A stretch of DNA of 64,000 nt from an uncultured Lachnospiraceae bacterium (lineage in GTDB: Bacteria; Bacillota; Clostridia; Lachnospirales; Lachnospiraceae), in contig CAJUTQ010000053.1 of assembly GCA_910589265.1 (NCBI GenBank), positions 1 to 64,000 on the forward strand. The letters are read 5' to 3'. Each line of letters begins with the position of its first letter. Position 1 is the first letter of the stretch. Of the stretch, positions 51,885-62,208 are shown in pieces. The notes beneath the pieces are model-generated. The model was not told where the DNA came from. It ran no database searches and saw only the letters and a list, made by a program, of their open reading frames with translations. Both the position numbers and the translations under genes were made by a program.

Positions 51885-53024
51885 GTGCAAGAGATAAAAG
51901 AAAAAGATAGCTTATTTCTGCCTTATCATCTTCAGTTTTTTGCAAAAGAAGGAGCAGGAGGAGAAAAGACAGAAGAACCTACTACAAAAAAGCTCTCTGA
52001 TGCTAGAAAAGAGGGCCAAGTTGCAAAAAGTCAGGATATGGGAAATGCTCTTCTCCTTATTGCGTTGTTTCTTTTATTAAAATTATGGGCTGGCACAATG
52101 GGAACTCAGTTTTTGGAAAATTTTGAAAGTATTTATAGTAAAATTCCGGATATTGTAGTATATTATAATGGAGAGCTAAATACAAGAGAAATTTATTTAT
52201 TGATTAATGGTTTGATAGGACGCCTTCTCATGATGCTTCTCCCTATTTTTGCCATAGGTGTGCTTGTCTGTGTTGTTGTTGATCTTGCCCAAGTGAAGTG
52301 GAGTCCTACATCAAAGCCATTAATGCCCAAGTTTAGCAAGTTAAATCCTATTACAGGATTTAGTAAAATTATTTCTACCCGCTCTTTAGTAGAATTGGTA
52401 AAGTCAATAGGAAAAATATTAATTGTATATTATGTAGTATACAATACATTAAAGGATAAATTATCTTTTCTCTATGCCCTATATGATATTCCTCTGACTC
52501 AAGCTGTTTTGAAGGTGGGAGGTTTAGCTATTGATCTAGGATTAAAAATCAGTTTTATTTATTTGATTCTTGCCCTTGTAGATTTAAAATATCAAAAATG
52601 GAAATTCCATAAAGATATGAAAATGACAAAACAGGAAGTAAAAGATGAATATAAAAATGCAGAAGGGGATCCTCAAATTAGGGCTCAAATTAAACAGAAA
52701 ATGAGAGAGGCTTCTCAGAGAAGAATGATGCAATCCCTGCCTCAGGCAGACGTTGTTATTACAAACCCGACCCATTATGCAGTTGCAGTCAAGTACGATC
52801 CAGAAGTAGCGGATGCTCCTTATGTATTGGCAAAGGGAGAAGATTTCTTGGCACAGAGAATTAAAGAGACAGCAAAAGCAAATAATATTGAGATTGTAGA
52901 GAACAAACCTTTGGCTAGGATGCTCTATCACAATGTAGATGTAGGAGCTGTTATACCACCAGAATTATATCATTCTGTGGCAGAAGTATTGGCATTTGTT
53001 TATAATTTAAAGAATAAAGTATAA
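51885..53024 (+). CDS. flhB: flagellar export switch protein FlhB
   Basis: This membrane protein of about 379 residues controls the substrate switch from hook to filament. KTEEPTTKKLSDARKEGQVA is the conserved N-terminus, four helices follow, and the cytoplasmic domain carries the autocleavage site NPTH in VVITNPTHYAVAVKYDPEVA. GTG 51885 is preferred because GAGGTGG sits just upstream; an in-frame ATG at 51870 overlaps that site and would add five residues. Confidence 0.95.
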   Translation: MQEIKEKDSLFLPYHLQFFAKEGAGGEKTEEPTTKKLSDARKEGQVAKSQDMGNALLLIALFLLLKLWAGTMGTQFLENFESIYSKIPDIVVYYNGELNTREIYLLINGLIGRLLMMLLPIFAIGVLVCVVVDLAQVKWSPTSKPLMPKFSKLNPITGFSKIISTRSLVELVKSIGKILIVYYVVYNTLKDKLSFLYALYDIPLTQAVLKVGGLAIDLGLKISFIYLILALVDLKYQKWKFHKDMKMTKQEVKDEYKNAEGDPQIRAQIKQKMREASQRRMMQSLPQADVVITNPTHYAVAVKYDPEVADAPYVLAKGEDFLAQRIKETAKANNIEIVENKPLARMLYHNVDVGAVIPPELYHSVAEVLAFVYNLKNKV

Positions 53025-53039
53025 GTAGGAGGATTAGAG

Positions 53040-55082
53040 ATGCGGATAAAAAGGCAAGATTTAGGTGTGGCATTGTATTTACTGTCAGCGTTTGTATTTT
53101 TTATTATTCCTATTCCCTCCATACTATTGGATATTTGTTTAGCTATCAATATTTCAATAGCCTTTGCAGTTTTGTTTAACTCTATTTTTGCAAAAGAAGT
53201 GTTGGATATGTCCTTTTTTCCTACCATTCTTTTGTTCACAACAATTTTCCGTATTTCATTGAATGTGTCTTCTACAAGATTGATTTTAACATCAGGGGAT
53301 CCAGGAAATGTAGTCCAAGTGTTTGGTGATTTTGTGGGCGGCGGAGATTTGATTATTGGAGCCATTGTCTTTATTATTTTAATACTTATTCAGTTTATGG
53401 TAATTAACAAAGGTTCGGAAAGGGTAGCTGAAGTAAGCGCTAGGTTTACCTTAGATGCTATGCCAGGAAAGCAGATGGCCATTGATGCTGATTTGAATAC
53501 AGGAGCCATTGATGACGCTGAGGCAAAAAAAAGGCGAGAGAAAATTCAAGAAGAAGCCGCCTTTTTTGGTTCTATGGATGGTGCTGTAAAGTATGTAAAG
53601 GGAGACGCCACAGCAGGTCTTTTAATTACAGCAGTAAATATTATTGGCGGAGTTGCCATGGGTATGATTCGGGGAAATTTGGGAGCTATGGCTGCATTAG
53701 ATAAATATGCAATTTTGACAATTGGTGATGGTCTTGTCAGTCAAATTCCTTCTCTTCTTATTTCTCTTTCTACTGGTATTTTAGTGACAAAAGCTTCTAA
53801 GGAAGCGGATTTTGGAGAGATTTTAGTCAGACAGCTTTTTGGGGTTCCAAAAGTATTATATTTTGTAGGAGGAGTTGTCATTTTTTTAGGAGTTGTCACC
53901 CCATTAAATCCTCTTATTTTTATCGCTCTTGGAGCTGTTTTTATTTTTTCAGGAAGAATGATAGCCAATCAGATAGAGGTAGCTGCAATTGAAACAGAAA
54001 TAGAAGGAGATGAAGAGTCGGCAGAAGAGATACGAAGACCAGAAAATGTTGTTTCCCTGCTTCAAGTAGATCCCATTGAGTTGGAGTTTGGATATGGAAT
54101 TATTCCTTTAGCAGATGTAAATCAAGGAGGAGATTTACTAGATCGAGTTGTCATGATACGGCGACAAGTAGCTTTGGAATTAGGTACGGTTGTTCCTATT
54201 ATTCGTCTAAGAGATAATATTCAGTTAAATCCTAATCAGTATATTATTAAAATCAAAGGAATCCAAGTAAGTGAGGGAGAGATTTTGTTTGACCACTATA
54301 TGGCAATGAACCCTGGATTTGTAGAAGAAGAGATTACAGGTATTCCTACATTTGAACCATCCTTCCATCTGCCAGCCATTTGGATTACAGAAGGGCAGAG
54401 AGAAAGGGCAGAAGGAATGGGATATACGGTAGTGGATCCTCCTTCTATTATTGCCACCCATCTGACAGAGATTATAAGACAGCATATTGCAGAATTGCTA
54501 ACCCGTCAGGATGTACAGAACTTAGTAAACAATTTAAAAGAATCCAATCCATCTTTGGTGGAGGAGCTTGTTCCAAAAACTCTTGGTTTGGGAGAAGTAC
54601 AAAAAGTTCTTCAAAACCTATTAAAAGAAGGTATTTCTATAAGAGATCTTTTGTCAATATTTGAGACTTTGGCAGATCATGCGGCTGTGACAAGAGACAC
54701 AGATATATTAACAGAATATGTTCGTCAAACCTTAAAGAGAGCTATATCTGCAAAATATTTTCCAGCAAATGAGACAACAAGTGTTGTTACCTTGGATCCG
54801 AAAATTGAACAGGAAATTATGTCTAGTGTAAAACAGACAGAACAGGGAGCCTATATTACTTTGGATCCAGCTAAAACAAAAGCTATTGTTTCGTCTGTTG
54901 AAGCAGAGGTATCAAAACTAGAAAATATAGGGAAGAGTCCCATTATCGTAACTTCTCCTATTGTAAGAATGTATTTTAAGAAGTTAACAGAGGATTATTT
55001 TAAAGATTTAATTGTAGTTTCTTATAACGAGATTGATAGTAATGTTGAGTTACAATCAGTAGGGATGGTGACAGTAGCGTGA
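53040..55082 (+). CDS. flhA: flagellar export gate protein FlhA
   Basis: This 680-residue protein has eight membrane helices in the first half, including the conserved FHIPEP-type cytoplasmic loop (RFTLDAMPGKQMAIDADLNT, GAIDDAEAKKRREKIQEEAA). The large cytoplasmic domain docks chaperone-substrate complexes. GGAGG lies before the ATG. Its stop overlaps the flhF GTG start. Confidence 0.97.
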   Translation: MRIKRQDLGVALYLLSAFVFFIIPIPSILLDICLAINISIAFAVLFNSIFAKEVLDMSFFPTILLFTTIFRISLNVSSTRLILTSGDPGNVVQVFGDFVGGGDLIIGAIVFIILILIQFMVINKGSERVAEVSARFTLDAMPGKQMAIDADLNTGAIDDAEAKKRREKIQEEAAFFGSMDGAVKYVKGDATAGLLITAVNIIGGVAMGMIRGNLGAMAALDKYAILTIGDGLVSQIPSLLISLSTGILVTKASKEADFGEILVRQLFGVPKVLYFVGGVVIFLGVVTPLNPLIFIALGAVFIFSGRMIANQIEVAAIETEIEGDEESAEEIRRPENVVSLLQVDPIELEFGYGIIPLADVNQGGDLLDRVVMIRRQVALELGTVVPIIRLRDNIQLNPNQYIIKIKGIQVSEGEILFDHYMAMNPGFVEEEITGIPTFEPSFHLPAIWITEGQRERAEGMGYTVVDPPSIIATHLTEIIRQHIAELLTRQDVQNLVNNLKESNPSLVEELVPKTLGLGEVQKVLQNLLKEGISIRDLLSIFETLADHAAVTRDTDILTEYVRQTLKRAISAKYFPANETTSVVTLDPKIEQEIMSSVKQTEQGAYITLDPAKTKAIVSSVEAEVSKLENIGKSPIIVTSPIVRMYFKKLTEDYFKDLIVVSYNEIDSNVELQSVGMVTVA

Positions 55083-56299
55083 TTATTAAGAAATTTGAAG
55101 GAAAAACAGAAGGAGATGCTTTAGAGAAAGCAAAAAAAGAATTAGGCAATAATGTTGTTATTATGAATGTAAAGAAAAATAAGAAAAAAGGTTTTTTAGG
55201 CTTTTTTTCTTCAGGCACAGTGGAAATTACAGTAGCTTTAGAGGAGGAAGAGGTGCTTCTTACTCCCAAGCCTCTGCCTGCACTTGAAAAAGTAGAAAGG
55301 GAAGCCCCTGCAAAAGCCCAGAGTCTGCCTTTAGATACTTCAATAATAATTCCTGAGACAATTCCAGAGCCTCCCAAAAGGCCTATAAGAGAAGAGGTAA
55401 ATATTGAGAAAAAGCTTGAGAACCTTCAGAATTTAATAGAAAAGCAGTTAGTAAAAGAAGAAGCGGAAGATATAGACGAAGAGATGACAGATGAAAAATC
55501 GAAACAAATGGCTTCTTATATGAAATTAATATATAAAACATTATTGGAAAATGAAGTAAATGAAAAGTATGCAAATCAGTTCATGGATGAAATTGAAAAA
55601 ATGAATACCCCAGGAACGAATATTGATACTGTATTAGTGAATATTTATCAGAAAATGATTTTGAAATTTGGAACACCAAGCCTCTTAACTCCAGCAAAGT
55701 CAGGTCCTAAGCTAGTTTTTTTTATAGGCCCAACAGGTGTAGGGAAAACAACAACGATTGCAAAAATTGCTTCAAAATTTAGTACAGAAGAAAAAAAAGA
55801 AATCGCATTGATTACAGCGGATACTTATCGTATTGCAGCGGCAGAGCAACTGCGTACCTATGCAAATATTTTAAATGTTCCTTTTCGCATTATTTATTCC
55901 GCTGAAGAAATTGAATCAGCATGGAGGGATTTCCAAAAATTAGACTATATTTTTGTTGATACAGCAGGATTTTCGCCCCACAGTGAAGAGCAGAAGAAGC
56001 ATATGGAGAATTTTGTTCATGCCATGGATGGAAAAGCAGAGCAGGAGATTTATCTTGTATTAAGCGCTACAACAAAATATAAAGATCTCCTTTTTACTTC
56101 AGAAGCATATTTTTCAATATGCAAATATAAATTGATTTTTACAAAATTAGATGAAACGTCTACTTATGGAAACTTATTGAACTTAAAGCTTCATACAGGT
56201 GCGGATTTATCCTATGTGACTTACGGGCAAAGTGTTCCCGATGATATTCGTCCCTTTAATCCGCAAAGCACAGTAAAAAATTTACTTGGGGGGAAATAA
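55079..56299 (+). CDS. flhF: flagellar placement SRP-type GTPase FlhF
   Basis: This 406-residue SRP-family GTPase positions new flagella. An N-terminal basic/variable region (IIKKFEGKTEGDALEKAKKE) precedes the NG domain with G1 GPTGVGKTTTIAKIA, TADTYRIAAAEQLRTYA, G3 DTAGFSPHSEEQ and G4 TKLDETSTYGN. The GTG start overlaps flhA by four bases. Confidence 0.96.
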   Translation: MIIKKFEGKTEGDALEKAKKELGNNVVIMNVKKNKKKGFLGFFSSGTVEITVALEEEEVLLTPKPLPALEKVEREAPAKAQSLPLDTSIIIPETIPEPPKRPIREEVNIEKKLENLQNLIEKQLVKEEAEDIDEEMTDEKSKQMASYMKLIYKTLLENEVNEKYANQFMDEIEKMNTPGTNIDTVLVNIYQKMILKFGTPSLLTPAKSGPKLVFFIGPTGVGKTTTIAKIASKFSTEEKKEIALITADTYRIAAAEQLRTYANILNVPFRIIYSAEEIESAWRDFQKLDYIFVDTAGFSPHSEEQKKHMENFVHAMDGKAEQEIYLVLSATTKYKDLLFTSEAYFSICKYKLIFTKLDETSTYGNLLNLKLHTGADLSYVTYGQSVPDDIRPFNPQSTVKNLLGGK

Positions 56300-56302
56300 C
56301 GG

Positions 56303-57178
56303 ATGGATCAGGCGGAGCAATTAAGAAATGTAATAAAAAAACGTACAAAGTCTCTGGCTCAAGATGCAAGAGTTATTGTAGTTACTAGCGGAAAGGGAGG
56401 AGTGGGTAAATCGAATATATCCATTAACCTTGCCATTCAGCTAAAAATGTTGGGAAGCAGAGTTTTGATTTTTGACGCAGATTTTGGTTTAGCCAATATA
56501 GAAGTAATGTTTGGAAAGCTGCCAAAATATACGTTGGCAGATGTTATATACCAGGGAAAGCCTATGAAAGATATTATTACATGGGGGCCAATGGATGTAG
56601 GCTTTATTTCTGCCGGCTCTGGTATTGCAGGACTAAATAATTTAAATAAAGAAAGCATACATTATTTAATTAAAAATTTATCGGACCTAGATTCTATAGC
56701 AGATATTATTATTATTGACACAGGAGCTGGCATCTCCAATACTGTTTTAGAATTTCTTGTATCAGGAGGAGAAATACTCTTAGTGACTACTCCAGATCCT
56801 TCTTCAATAACCGATTCTTATTCTTTGTTAAAGGTATTATGCAGACATCCCCATTATCAAAAAGAAAATACTTTCGTAAAATTGATAGCAAATCAAGTGG
56901 AAACATTGGAGGAAGGAGAGCAGCTTTACAATAAATTAAATTCTGTTATAAAAAAGTATCTGGATCTTCAGTTGGATTATTTAGGGATGATTCCCTTAGA
57001 TAGTCAGCTATCTAAAGCTGTTTTACAGCAAAATCCAGTATCCCTTCAAAGCCCTAATGCAAAATCTAGCAGGGCTTTTCAGACATTAGCGGAAAAAATA
57101 GCTTTTGGGCAGGCAAGTGGTATTAAAAAAGGAGGAATTAAGGAATTTTTTGCTCAATTTCTCAATATAAAATCATAA
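56303..57178 (+). CDS. flhG: flagellar number regulator FlhG (MinD-like ATPase)
   Basis: This 291-residue ParA/MinD-type ATPase has the deviant Walker A SGKGGVGKSNISINLAI, DADFGLANIEVMFG and IIIDTGAGISN. The N-terminal stretch (QAEQLRNVIKK) is the FlhF-activating helix of FlhG/YlxH. With FlhF it sets flagellar number and place. It lies 3 bp after flhF. Confidence 0.95.
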   Translation: MDQAEQLRNVIKKRTKSLAQDARVIVVTSGKGGVGKSNISINLAIQLKMLGSRVLIFDADFGLANIEVMFGKLPKYTLADVIYQGKPMKDIITWGPMDVGFISAGSGIAGLNNLNKESIHYLIKNLSDLDSIADIIIIDTGAGISNTVLEFLVSGGEILLVTTPDPSSITDSYSLLKVLCRHPHYQKENTFVKLIANQVETLEEGEQLYNKLNSVIKKYLDLQLDYLGMIPLDSQLSKAVLQQNPVSLQSPNAKSSRAFQTLAEKIAFGQASGIKKGGIKEFFAQFLNIKS

Positions 57179-57200
57179 AAAGCTAAGGAGGTATATGGGT

Positions 57201-57950
57201 ATGCTGATGACGTTAGTAAAGCCAGGAGATAAAGTGGAAATGAATTTAAAAGTAAAAGAAGGGGAAAAAAGCAAGTTTTATATTTCAACGGTATATGATG
57301 TATTATCAGATAATATTATCCAGGTTCAAATGCCTATACAAAATAGAAAGATTATTTTACTTCCAGCAGATTCTACTTACTATTTATATTTTTCTACAAA
57401 GGAAGGAATGCTTGGCTGTGAGGCAAAAGTTACAGAGCGTTATAAAAGTGATAATACCTATTTAGCAGAAATGGAACTGACATCTGCCCTTCGCAAAAAT
57501 CAAAGAAGGGAGTATTACCGCTTAGATTGTGCCATTAAAATGCAATGTAGAATTTTGAAAGAAGCAGTAAAGGAAGAAGATTTAAGAGAAATGCTTCAAG
57601 AGGTGAAGTATGTGAACCAGGAGCTTTCTATGGAGCCAGGAGTAATTGTAGACATTAGTGGAGGAGGACTGCGATTTATTGGTCCAAAGGCTTATGAGCC
57701 ACAGAGTATTTTGACAGTTTCCTTTTATTTAGACGTAGAGGGAGAAGTGAAGAATTTCAGTGTGGCTGGAAAGGTGCTTCGCTCAATGCCTTTTCAAAAG
57801 CTAAAAGGAAAATTTGAAAATAGGTTAGAGTTTACAGAAATATCGGATCTAGAGCGGGAGGACATTGTAAAATATATATTCCAGGAGGAACGCCGGCGAC
57901 GCAGGAAAGAGAAGGTAGGGCTGGATGAAGAAAAAAATATTGATAGTTGA
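57201..57950 (+). CDS. c-di-GMP-binding PilZ protein, YcgR-like flagellar brake
   Basis: This 249-residue protein has a YcgR-N-type domain (about 1-95) and a PilZ domain with RxxxR (REYYR, about 103-107) and the DISGGG motif, the two signatures that hold c-di-GMP. It probably slows the motor when c-di-GMP is high (YpfA/MotI-like). ATG 57201 is eight bases after AAGGAGGT; an ATG at 57195 is too close. It overlaps cheB by 26 bp, so the two are coupled. Confidence 0.92.
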   Translation: MLMTLVKPGDKVEMNLKVKEGEKSKFYISTVYDVLSDNIIQVQMPIQNRKIILLPADSTYYLYFSTKEGMLGCEAKVTERYKSDNTYLAEMELTSALRKNQRREYYRLDCAIKMQCRILKEAVKEEDLREMLQEVKYVNQELSMEPGVIVDISGGGLRFIGPKAYEPQSILTVSFYLDVEGEVKNFSVAGKVLRSMPFQKLKGKFENRLEFTEISDLEREDIVKYIFQEERRRRRKEKVGLDEEKNIDS

Positions 57951-59004
57951 TGATTCTGCACTTATGAGAAGCGTTCTGTGTGATATAATTAAAAGCGACC
58001 AAAGATTTGAAGTAGAAGATACTGCAAACGATGGGATAGAAGCATTTGAATTGTTAAGTAAAAAAACATATTCGGCAGTGATTTTAGACATAAATATGCC
58101 TCGAATGAACGGATTACAGCTTCTTAGGAAGATGAAAAAAACAAACATCAGGGCAAATGTTCTCATGGCCAGCACGTTAACAAAAGAAGGGGCTAAAGAG
58201 ACCATAGAAGCATTGGAACTGGGGGCATTGGATTTTATTCATAAACCAGACGCTATATTGGAAATAAAGGGAAACGAGTTCAAAAGAGAGTTTCTAAAGC
58301 TGTTAGGCGTTGTAACAAGACCTAATGTAGGAATTATAAGAGATACTCTCCAGCTCGTGAAGAAAAAACCAGTTCGAGGAGAAAACTCATTTACTCCTAA
58401 ATTAAGAGTTGGCGTAAAAGTAAGTGGAAAAAAGCTAGTGGCAATTGCCAGTTCTACAGGGGGGCCTAAGGCCCTTCAGGAAGTAGTGACAAAGTTACCT
58501 TCGGATTTGAATGCTCCTGTATTAATCGTTCAACATATGCCAAAAGGATTTACAAAATCTTTAGCTGAACGCCTGGATGGTCTAAGCAGTATTTCCATTA
58601 AAGAGGCAGAAGAAGGGGAAAAGATAAAAATTGGGCAAGTGTATATTGCTCCAGGCGGAAAACATATGAAGTTAAAAAAACGGGGATCAGATTACTGCAT
58701 CCAATGTACGGACGAGCCGCCAAGAGAGGGGGTAAAGCCTTGCGCCAACTATATGTATGAATCGTTGACGGACAGTTCATTTGCTGAAATTGTATGTGTT
58801 GTCCTCACTGGCATGGGGGGAGATGGAACAAAGGGAATCCTTCATTTAGAGGAAAAAAAGAAAATACATGTCATTGCACAGAATGAAGAGACATGTGCAG
58901 TTTATGGAATGCCAAAAAGTATTGTAGCGACTGGATTGGTAAATGACCTTGTACCGCTGGGCAAGGTGGCAGAAATGATTATTAAGAATGTGGGGGTACA
59001 GTAA
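57925..59004 (+). CDS. cheB: chemoreceptor methylesterase/deamidase CheB
   Basis: This 359-residue protein has a receiver domain (Asp55 in VILDINMPRMNG) and a C-terminal methylesterase. Catalytic Ser177 is in ASSTGGPKAL, His204 in VQHMPKGFT, and the Asp is in LTGMGGDGTKG. It removes methyl groups from receptors after phosphorylation by CheA. It starts inside the PilZ gene and ends 1 bp before cheA. Confidence 0.95.
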   Translation: MKKKILIVDDSALMRSVLCDIIKSDQRFEVEDTANDGIEAFELLSKKTYSAVILDINMPRMNGLQLLRKMKKTNIRANVLMASTLTKEGAKETIEALELGALDFIHKPDAILEIKGNEFKREFLKLLGVVTRPNVGIIRDTLQLVKKKPVRGENSFTPKLRVGVKVSGKKLVAIASSTGGPKALQEVVTKLPSDLNAPVLIVQHMPKGFTKSLAERLDGLSSISIKEAEEGEKIKIGQVYIAPGGKHMKLKKRGSDYCIQCTDEPPREGVKPCANYMYESLTDSSFAEIVCVVLTGMGGDGTKGILHLEEKKKIHVIAQNEETCAVYGMPKSIVATGLVNDLVPLGKVAEMIIKNVGVQ

Positions 59005-59005
59005 A

Positions 59006-61096
59006 ATGGATGTAAGCCAATACCTAGAGATTTTTATTGATGAGACAAAAGAACATTTACAAAGCTTAAATGAGCAGCTTCTTATTTTGGAAAATGAACC
59101 GGAAAATGAAGATACAATAAATGAAATTTTCCGTGCAGCCCATTCCTTAAAGGGAATGGCAGGAACTATGGGATATAAGAGGATGCAGCGTCTTACCCAT
59201 GATATGGAAAATGTTTTTTCAGAAGTCCGCAACGGTAAAATGAAAATTACAGGTAATCTTATTGATGTTTTGTTTTTATCTTTAGACGCCTTAGAAGGAT
59301 ATTTAGAATGTATTCAGGAAACAGCAGACGAGGGAACCAACGATAACGAGCCTATTATTAATGAATTAAATCAAATACTAGAAGGAGGTGTTGGGGGAGG
59401 AGGAGAGGCTCCAAAAGCAAAGGAAGAAGAAAAAAAAGAAGAGGAAAATACTGCTGAAAAAAAATGGCTGTCTATTTCTTTAAATGAAAATCAAAAACAT
59501 GCTATTGAAGTTGCTAGAGAAAAAGGATGTCAAATTTTTGGTATGACTGTTCATATACAAGAAACTTGTATTTTAAAAGCTGCCAGAGCCTTTCTTGTTT
59601 TTCAGGCAATTGAAGCAAAAGGAGAAATTATTGCTTCAACACCTACGATTCAGGAGGTAGAGGATGAAAGGTTTGAGTTTGACTTTTCCTTAATATGTTC
59701 CTCTACAGATAATTTTGATAATGTAATGAAAGAAGTGCGTAACGTATCAGAGATTGAATCAGCTTTAGGAGAAGTTATAGAACCAGTTAAAGAAGAGCCA
59801 GCCCAAGAAAAACCTTCCTCTCAATCAGAGGAAAAGCCAGCTGCAAAATCAGAAGATTCAAAGCCTAAAGAAGTAAAAGCTCCAGCGCCTGCTCCTCAAC
59901 AAAAAAGGGCCTCCGGAGTCCAGCAAAAGCAGGCTAAACCTATTGTAAACCGCACTGTTCGGGTGGATATTGAGAAATTAGATGTTCTAATGAATCTTGT
60001 TAGTGAGCTGATTATTGCTAAGAACAGTCTTGTTGCTGCCAGTGACAGTAACCGTACAGCCAATGCCACGGTAAATGAAAATATTGAATATTTGGAAAGT
60101 GTGACAACGAATCTTCATGAATCTGTTATGAAAGTTCGAATGGTTCCTATTGAAAGCGTTGTTAATAAATTCCCAAGAATGATACGAGATCTCACAAAGA
60201 CCTTAAATAAAAAGATGGAACTTTTTATGAGTGGTGAGGAAACAGAGTTAGATCGTACCGTAGTAGATGAAATTGGGGATCCTCTTATGCATTTGCTGAG
60301 AAATTCGGCGGATCATGGATTAGAATCCAATGATGTAAGAATTCAAAGAGGAAAACCAGAAGTAGGTTCCATATTTTTAGATGCATATCAGGATGGAAAC
60401 AATGTTATAATTGAAGTAAGAGACGATGGTAATGGAATTGACATTGAGAAAATAAAGGAAAAAGCTTTGGAAAGGGGAACGGTTTCCCCAGAACAGGCAG
60501 ATATGCTCACGGATAAAGAGATTTTAGATATGCTTTTCCTTCCAAGTTTTTCTACTGCCAAACAAGTAACGGATGTTTCTGGAAGAGGTGTAGGACTGGA
60601 TGTAGTAAAATCTAAGATTGAAGCTTTAGGCGGAGATGTTCAAGTGAAAACGAAGTTAGGAGAGGGAAGCACATTTACCATTCGTCTTCCTCTTACCCTG
60701 GCTATTATTCAGGCTCTTATGGTTGTAATTGGAAATGAAAAATATGCCATTGCCTTGGGCTCTATTGAGACAATTGAGGATATTACAGATCAGGACGTAA
60801 AGTTAGTAGGGGCAAAAGAAGTTATCAATTTAAGAGGAAATGTTATTCCCCTTATTCGACTAAATGAAATTCTTGACATAGAATCAAGCAGGGTAGAAGG
60901 AAGTAACCTTATTGTTATTATTGTAAAGAAAGGCGACAGCCTGGCAGGCGTCGTAGTGGATGAGTTAATGGGGCAGCAGGAAATCGTTATTAAGTCTTTA
61001 GGAAAATATATTAACAGTGACAGAATGATCAGCGGTGCCACTATTTTAGGAGATGGTGAAGTTGCTCTGATTTTAGATGCAAATGCATTATTTTAA
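59006..61096 (+). CDS. cheA: chemotaxis histidine kinase CheA
   Basis: This 696-residue kinase has P1 Hpt (His46 in FRAAHSLKGMAGTMGY), P2 with a CheY/CheB-docking fold and a Pro/Ala/Lys linker. P3 dimerisation (VRVDIEKLDVLMNLVSELII), the P4 ATPase (N box HLLRNSADHGLESNDV, G boxes VRDDGNGID and GRGVGLDVV) and P5 CheW-like C-terminus follow. ATG 59006 is chosen; an in-frame ATG at 58988 lies inside cheB. Confidence 0.96.
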   Translation: MDVSQYLEIFIDETKEHLQSLNEQLLILENEPENEDTINEIFRAAHSLKGMAGTMGYKRMQRLTHDMENVFSEVRNGKMKITGNLIDVLFLSLDALEGYLECIQETADEGTNDNEPIINELNQILEGGVGGGGEAPKAKEEEKKEEENTAEKKWLSISLNENQKHAIEVAREKGCQIFGMTVHIQETCILKAARAFLVFQAIEAKGEIIASTPTIQEVEDERFEFDFSLICSSTDNFDNVMKEVRNVSEIESALGEVIEPVKEEPAQEKPSSQSEEKPAAKSEDSKPKEVKAPAPAPQQKRASGVQQKQAKPIVNRTVRVDIEKLDVLMNLVSELIIAKNSLVAASDSNRTANATVNENIEYLESVTTNLHESVMKVRMVPIESVVNKFPRMIRDLTKTLNKKMELFMSGEETELDRTVVDEIGDPLMHLLRNSADHGLESNDVRIQRGKPEVGSIFLDAYQDGNNVIIEVRDDGNGIDIEKIKEKALERGTVSPEQADMLTDKEILDMLFLPSFSTAKQVTDVSGRGVGLDVVKSKIEALGGDVQVKTKLGEGSTFTIRLPLTLAIIQALMVVIGNEKYAIALGSIETIEDITDQDVKLVGAKEVINLRGNVIPLIRLNEILDIESSRVEGSNLIVIIVKKGDSLAGVVVDELMGQQEIVIKSLGKYINSDRMISGATILGDGEVALILDANALF

Positions 61097-61111
61097 TATG
61101 GGGGTGTCGGT

Positions 61112-61555
61112 ATGAAAGAATTAAGCGTAAGTGATGGTGTCATTCAATATATTGTTATTAAGCTGGGAGATGAGCAATATGGAATTGATATAAAGTATAT
61201 TGACAATATTGTCAGAATGCAGCATATTACTCGTGTCCCAAAAGTGCAACATTACTTTAAAGGGGTTATTAACCTTCGAGGAGAAGTAATCCCTGTTATG
61301 AGTCTGCGATTAAAGATGAATCTTCCAGAGGACGAGATTACAAATACAAGCAGAATAATTATTATAAAGTTAGATGTTGCCGCCATAGGTTTAATTGTGG
61401 ATGAAGTTAGGGAAGTAGTTACTCTGGGAGATATGGATATTGAAAAAGTTTCTTACGAAGTAAAAGATGAACGCTCTGGTTATATTACAGGAATTGGAAA
61501 GTCCAATGGGGGATTGATTTCTATTTTGGATTTAAATGCAGTGATTACAGAGTAA
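61112..61555 (+). CDS. cheW: chemotaxis coupling protein CheW
   Basis: This 147-residue SH3-like adaptor reads YIVIKLGDEQYGIDIKYIDN, then FKGVINLRGEVIPVMSLRLK. It links receptors to CheA. GGGGGTG lies before the ATG. Confidence 0.95.
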   Translation: MKELSVSDGVIQYIVIKLGDEQYGIDIKYIDNIVRMQHITRVPKVQHYFKGVINLRGEVIPVMSLRLKMNLPEDEITNTSRIIIIKLDVAAIGLIVDEVREVVTLGDMDIEKVSYEVKDERSGYITGIGKSNGGLISILDLNAVITE

Positions 61556-61577
61556 GAAATTTATAGAGAGGTGCAAA

Positions 61578-62192
61578 ATGCCAAAAGTAGATTTGGATAA
61601 CATGGATAATATGTATTTTGATGTATTAAAGGAATTGGGTAATATTGGAGCTGGAAATGCCACGACATCCTTGTCACAAATGCTCCAAATCAAAGTAGAT
61701 ATGAAAGTTCCAAAGGTAGAGCTGCTGAGTTTTCACGAAGTAGGAGAAGCTATGGGAGGAGAGGAACTGGTCATGGCAGGTATATATCTTCTTGTGGAAG
61801 GGGATATTACTGGCAGTATGATGTTTCTTTTGCAAAAAAAATCTGCTGGGGTTTTAGTAAGCCATCTTATGGGAATGCCTGTCAGTGATGAAGAGAACTT
61901 TTCAGAAATGGAAATGTCAGCTTTAAAAGAAATAGGGAATATTATTACAGGTTCTTACTTAAACGCTTTATCATCACTAACAAATTTGAAAATATTTCCT
62001 TCTATTCCTGACTTGTGCATTGATATGGCTGGAGCAATTTTAAGTGTTCCGGCAATAGAATTTGGAATTATGGGAGATAAAATTTTGTTAATTGAGACAG
62101 CTTTTACAGATGATTCAGAATTAAATGGGTATTTTATTTTAATTCCTGATCTACAGTCTTATGATAAAATTTTGGGTGCGTTAGGAATGTGA
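61578..62192 (+). CDS. cheC: CheY-P phosphatase CheC
   Basis: This 204-residue phosphatase has both active helices: FDVLKELGNIGAGNATTSLS and EMSALKEIGNIITGSYLNAL, each with the Glu...Asn pair. It works with CheD in adaptation. It is distinct from the membrane-ring FliY, which carries the same fold. Confidence 0.95.
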   Translation: MPKVDLDNMDNMYFDVLKELGNIGAGNATTSLSQMLQIKVDMKVPKVELLSFHEVGEAMGGEELVMAGIYLLVEGDITGSMMFLLQKKSAGVLVSHLMGMPVSDEENFSEMEMSALKEIGNIITGSYLNALSSLTNLKIFPSIPDLCIDMAGAILSVPAIEFGIMGDKILLIETAFTDDSELNGYFILIPDLQSYDKILGALGM

Positions 62193-62208
62193 GAGAGATG
62201 GATAGATT

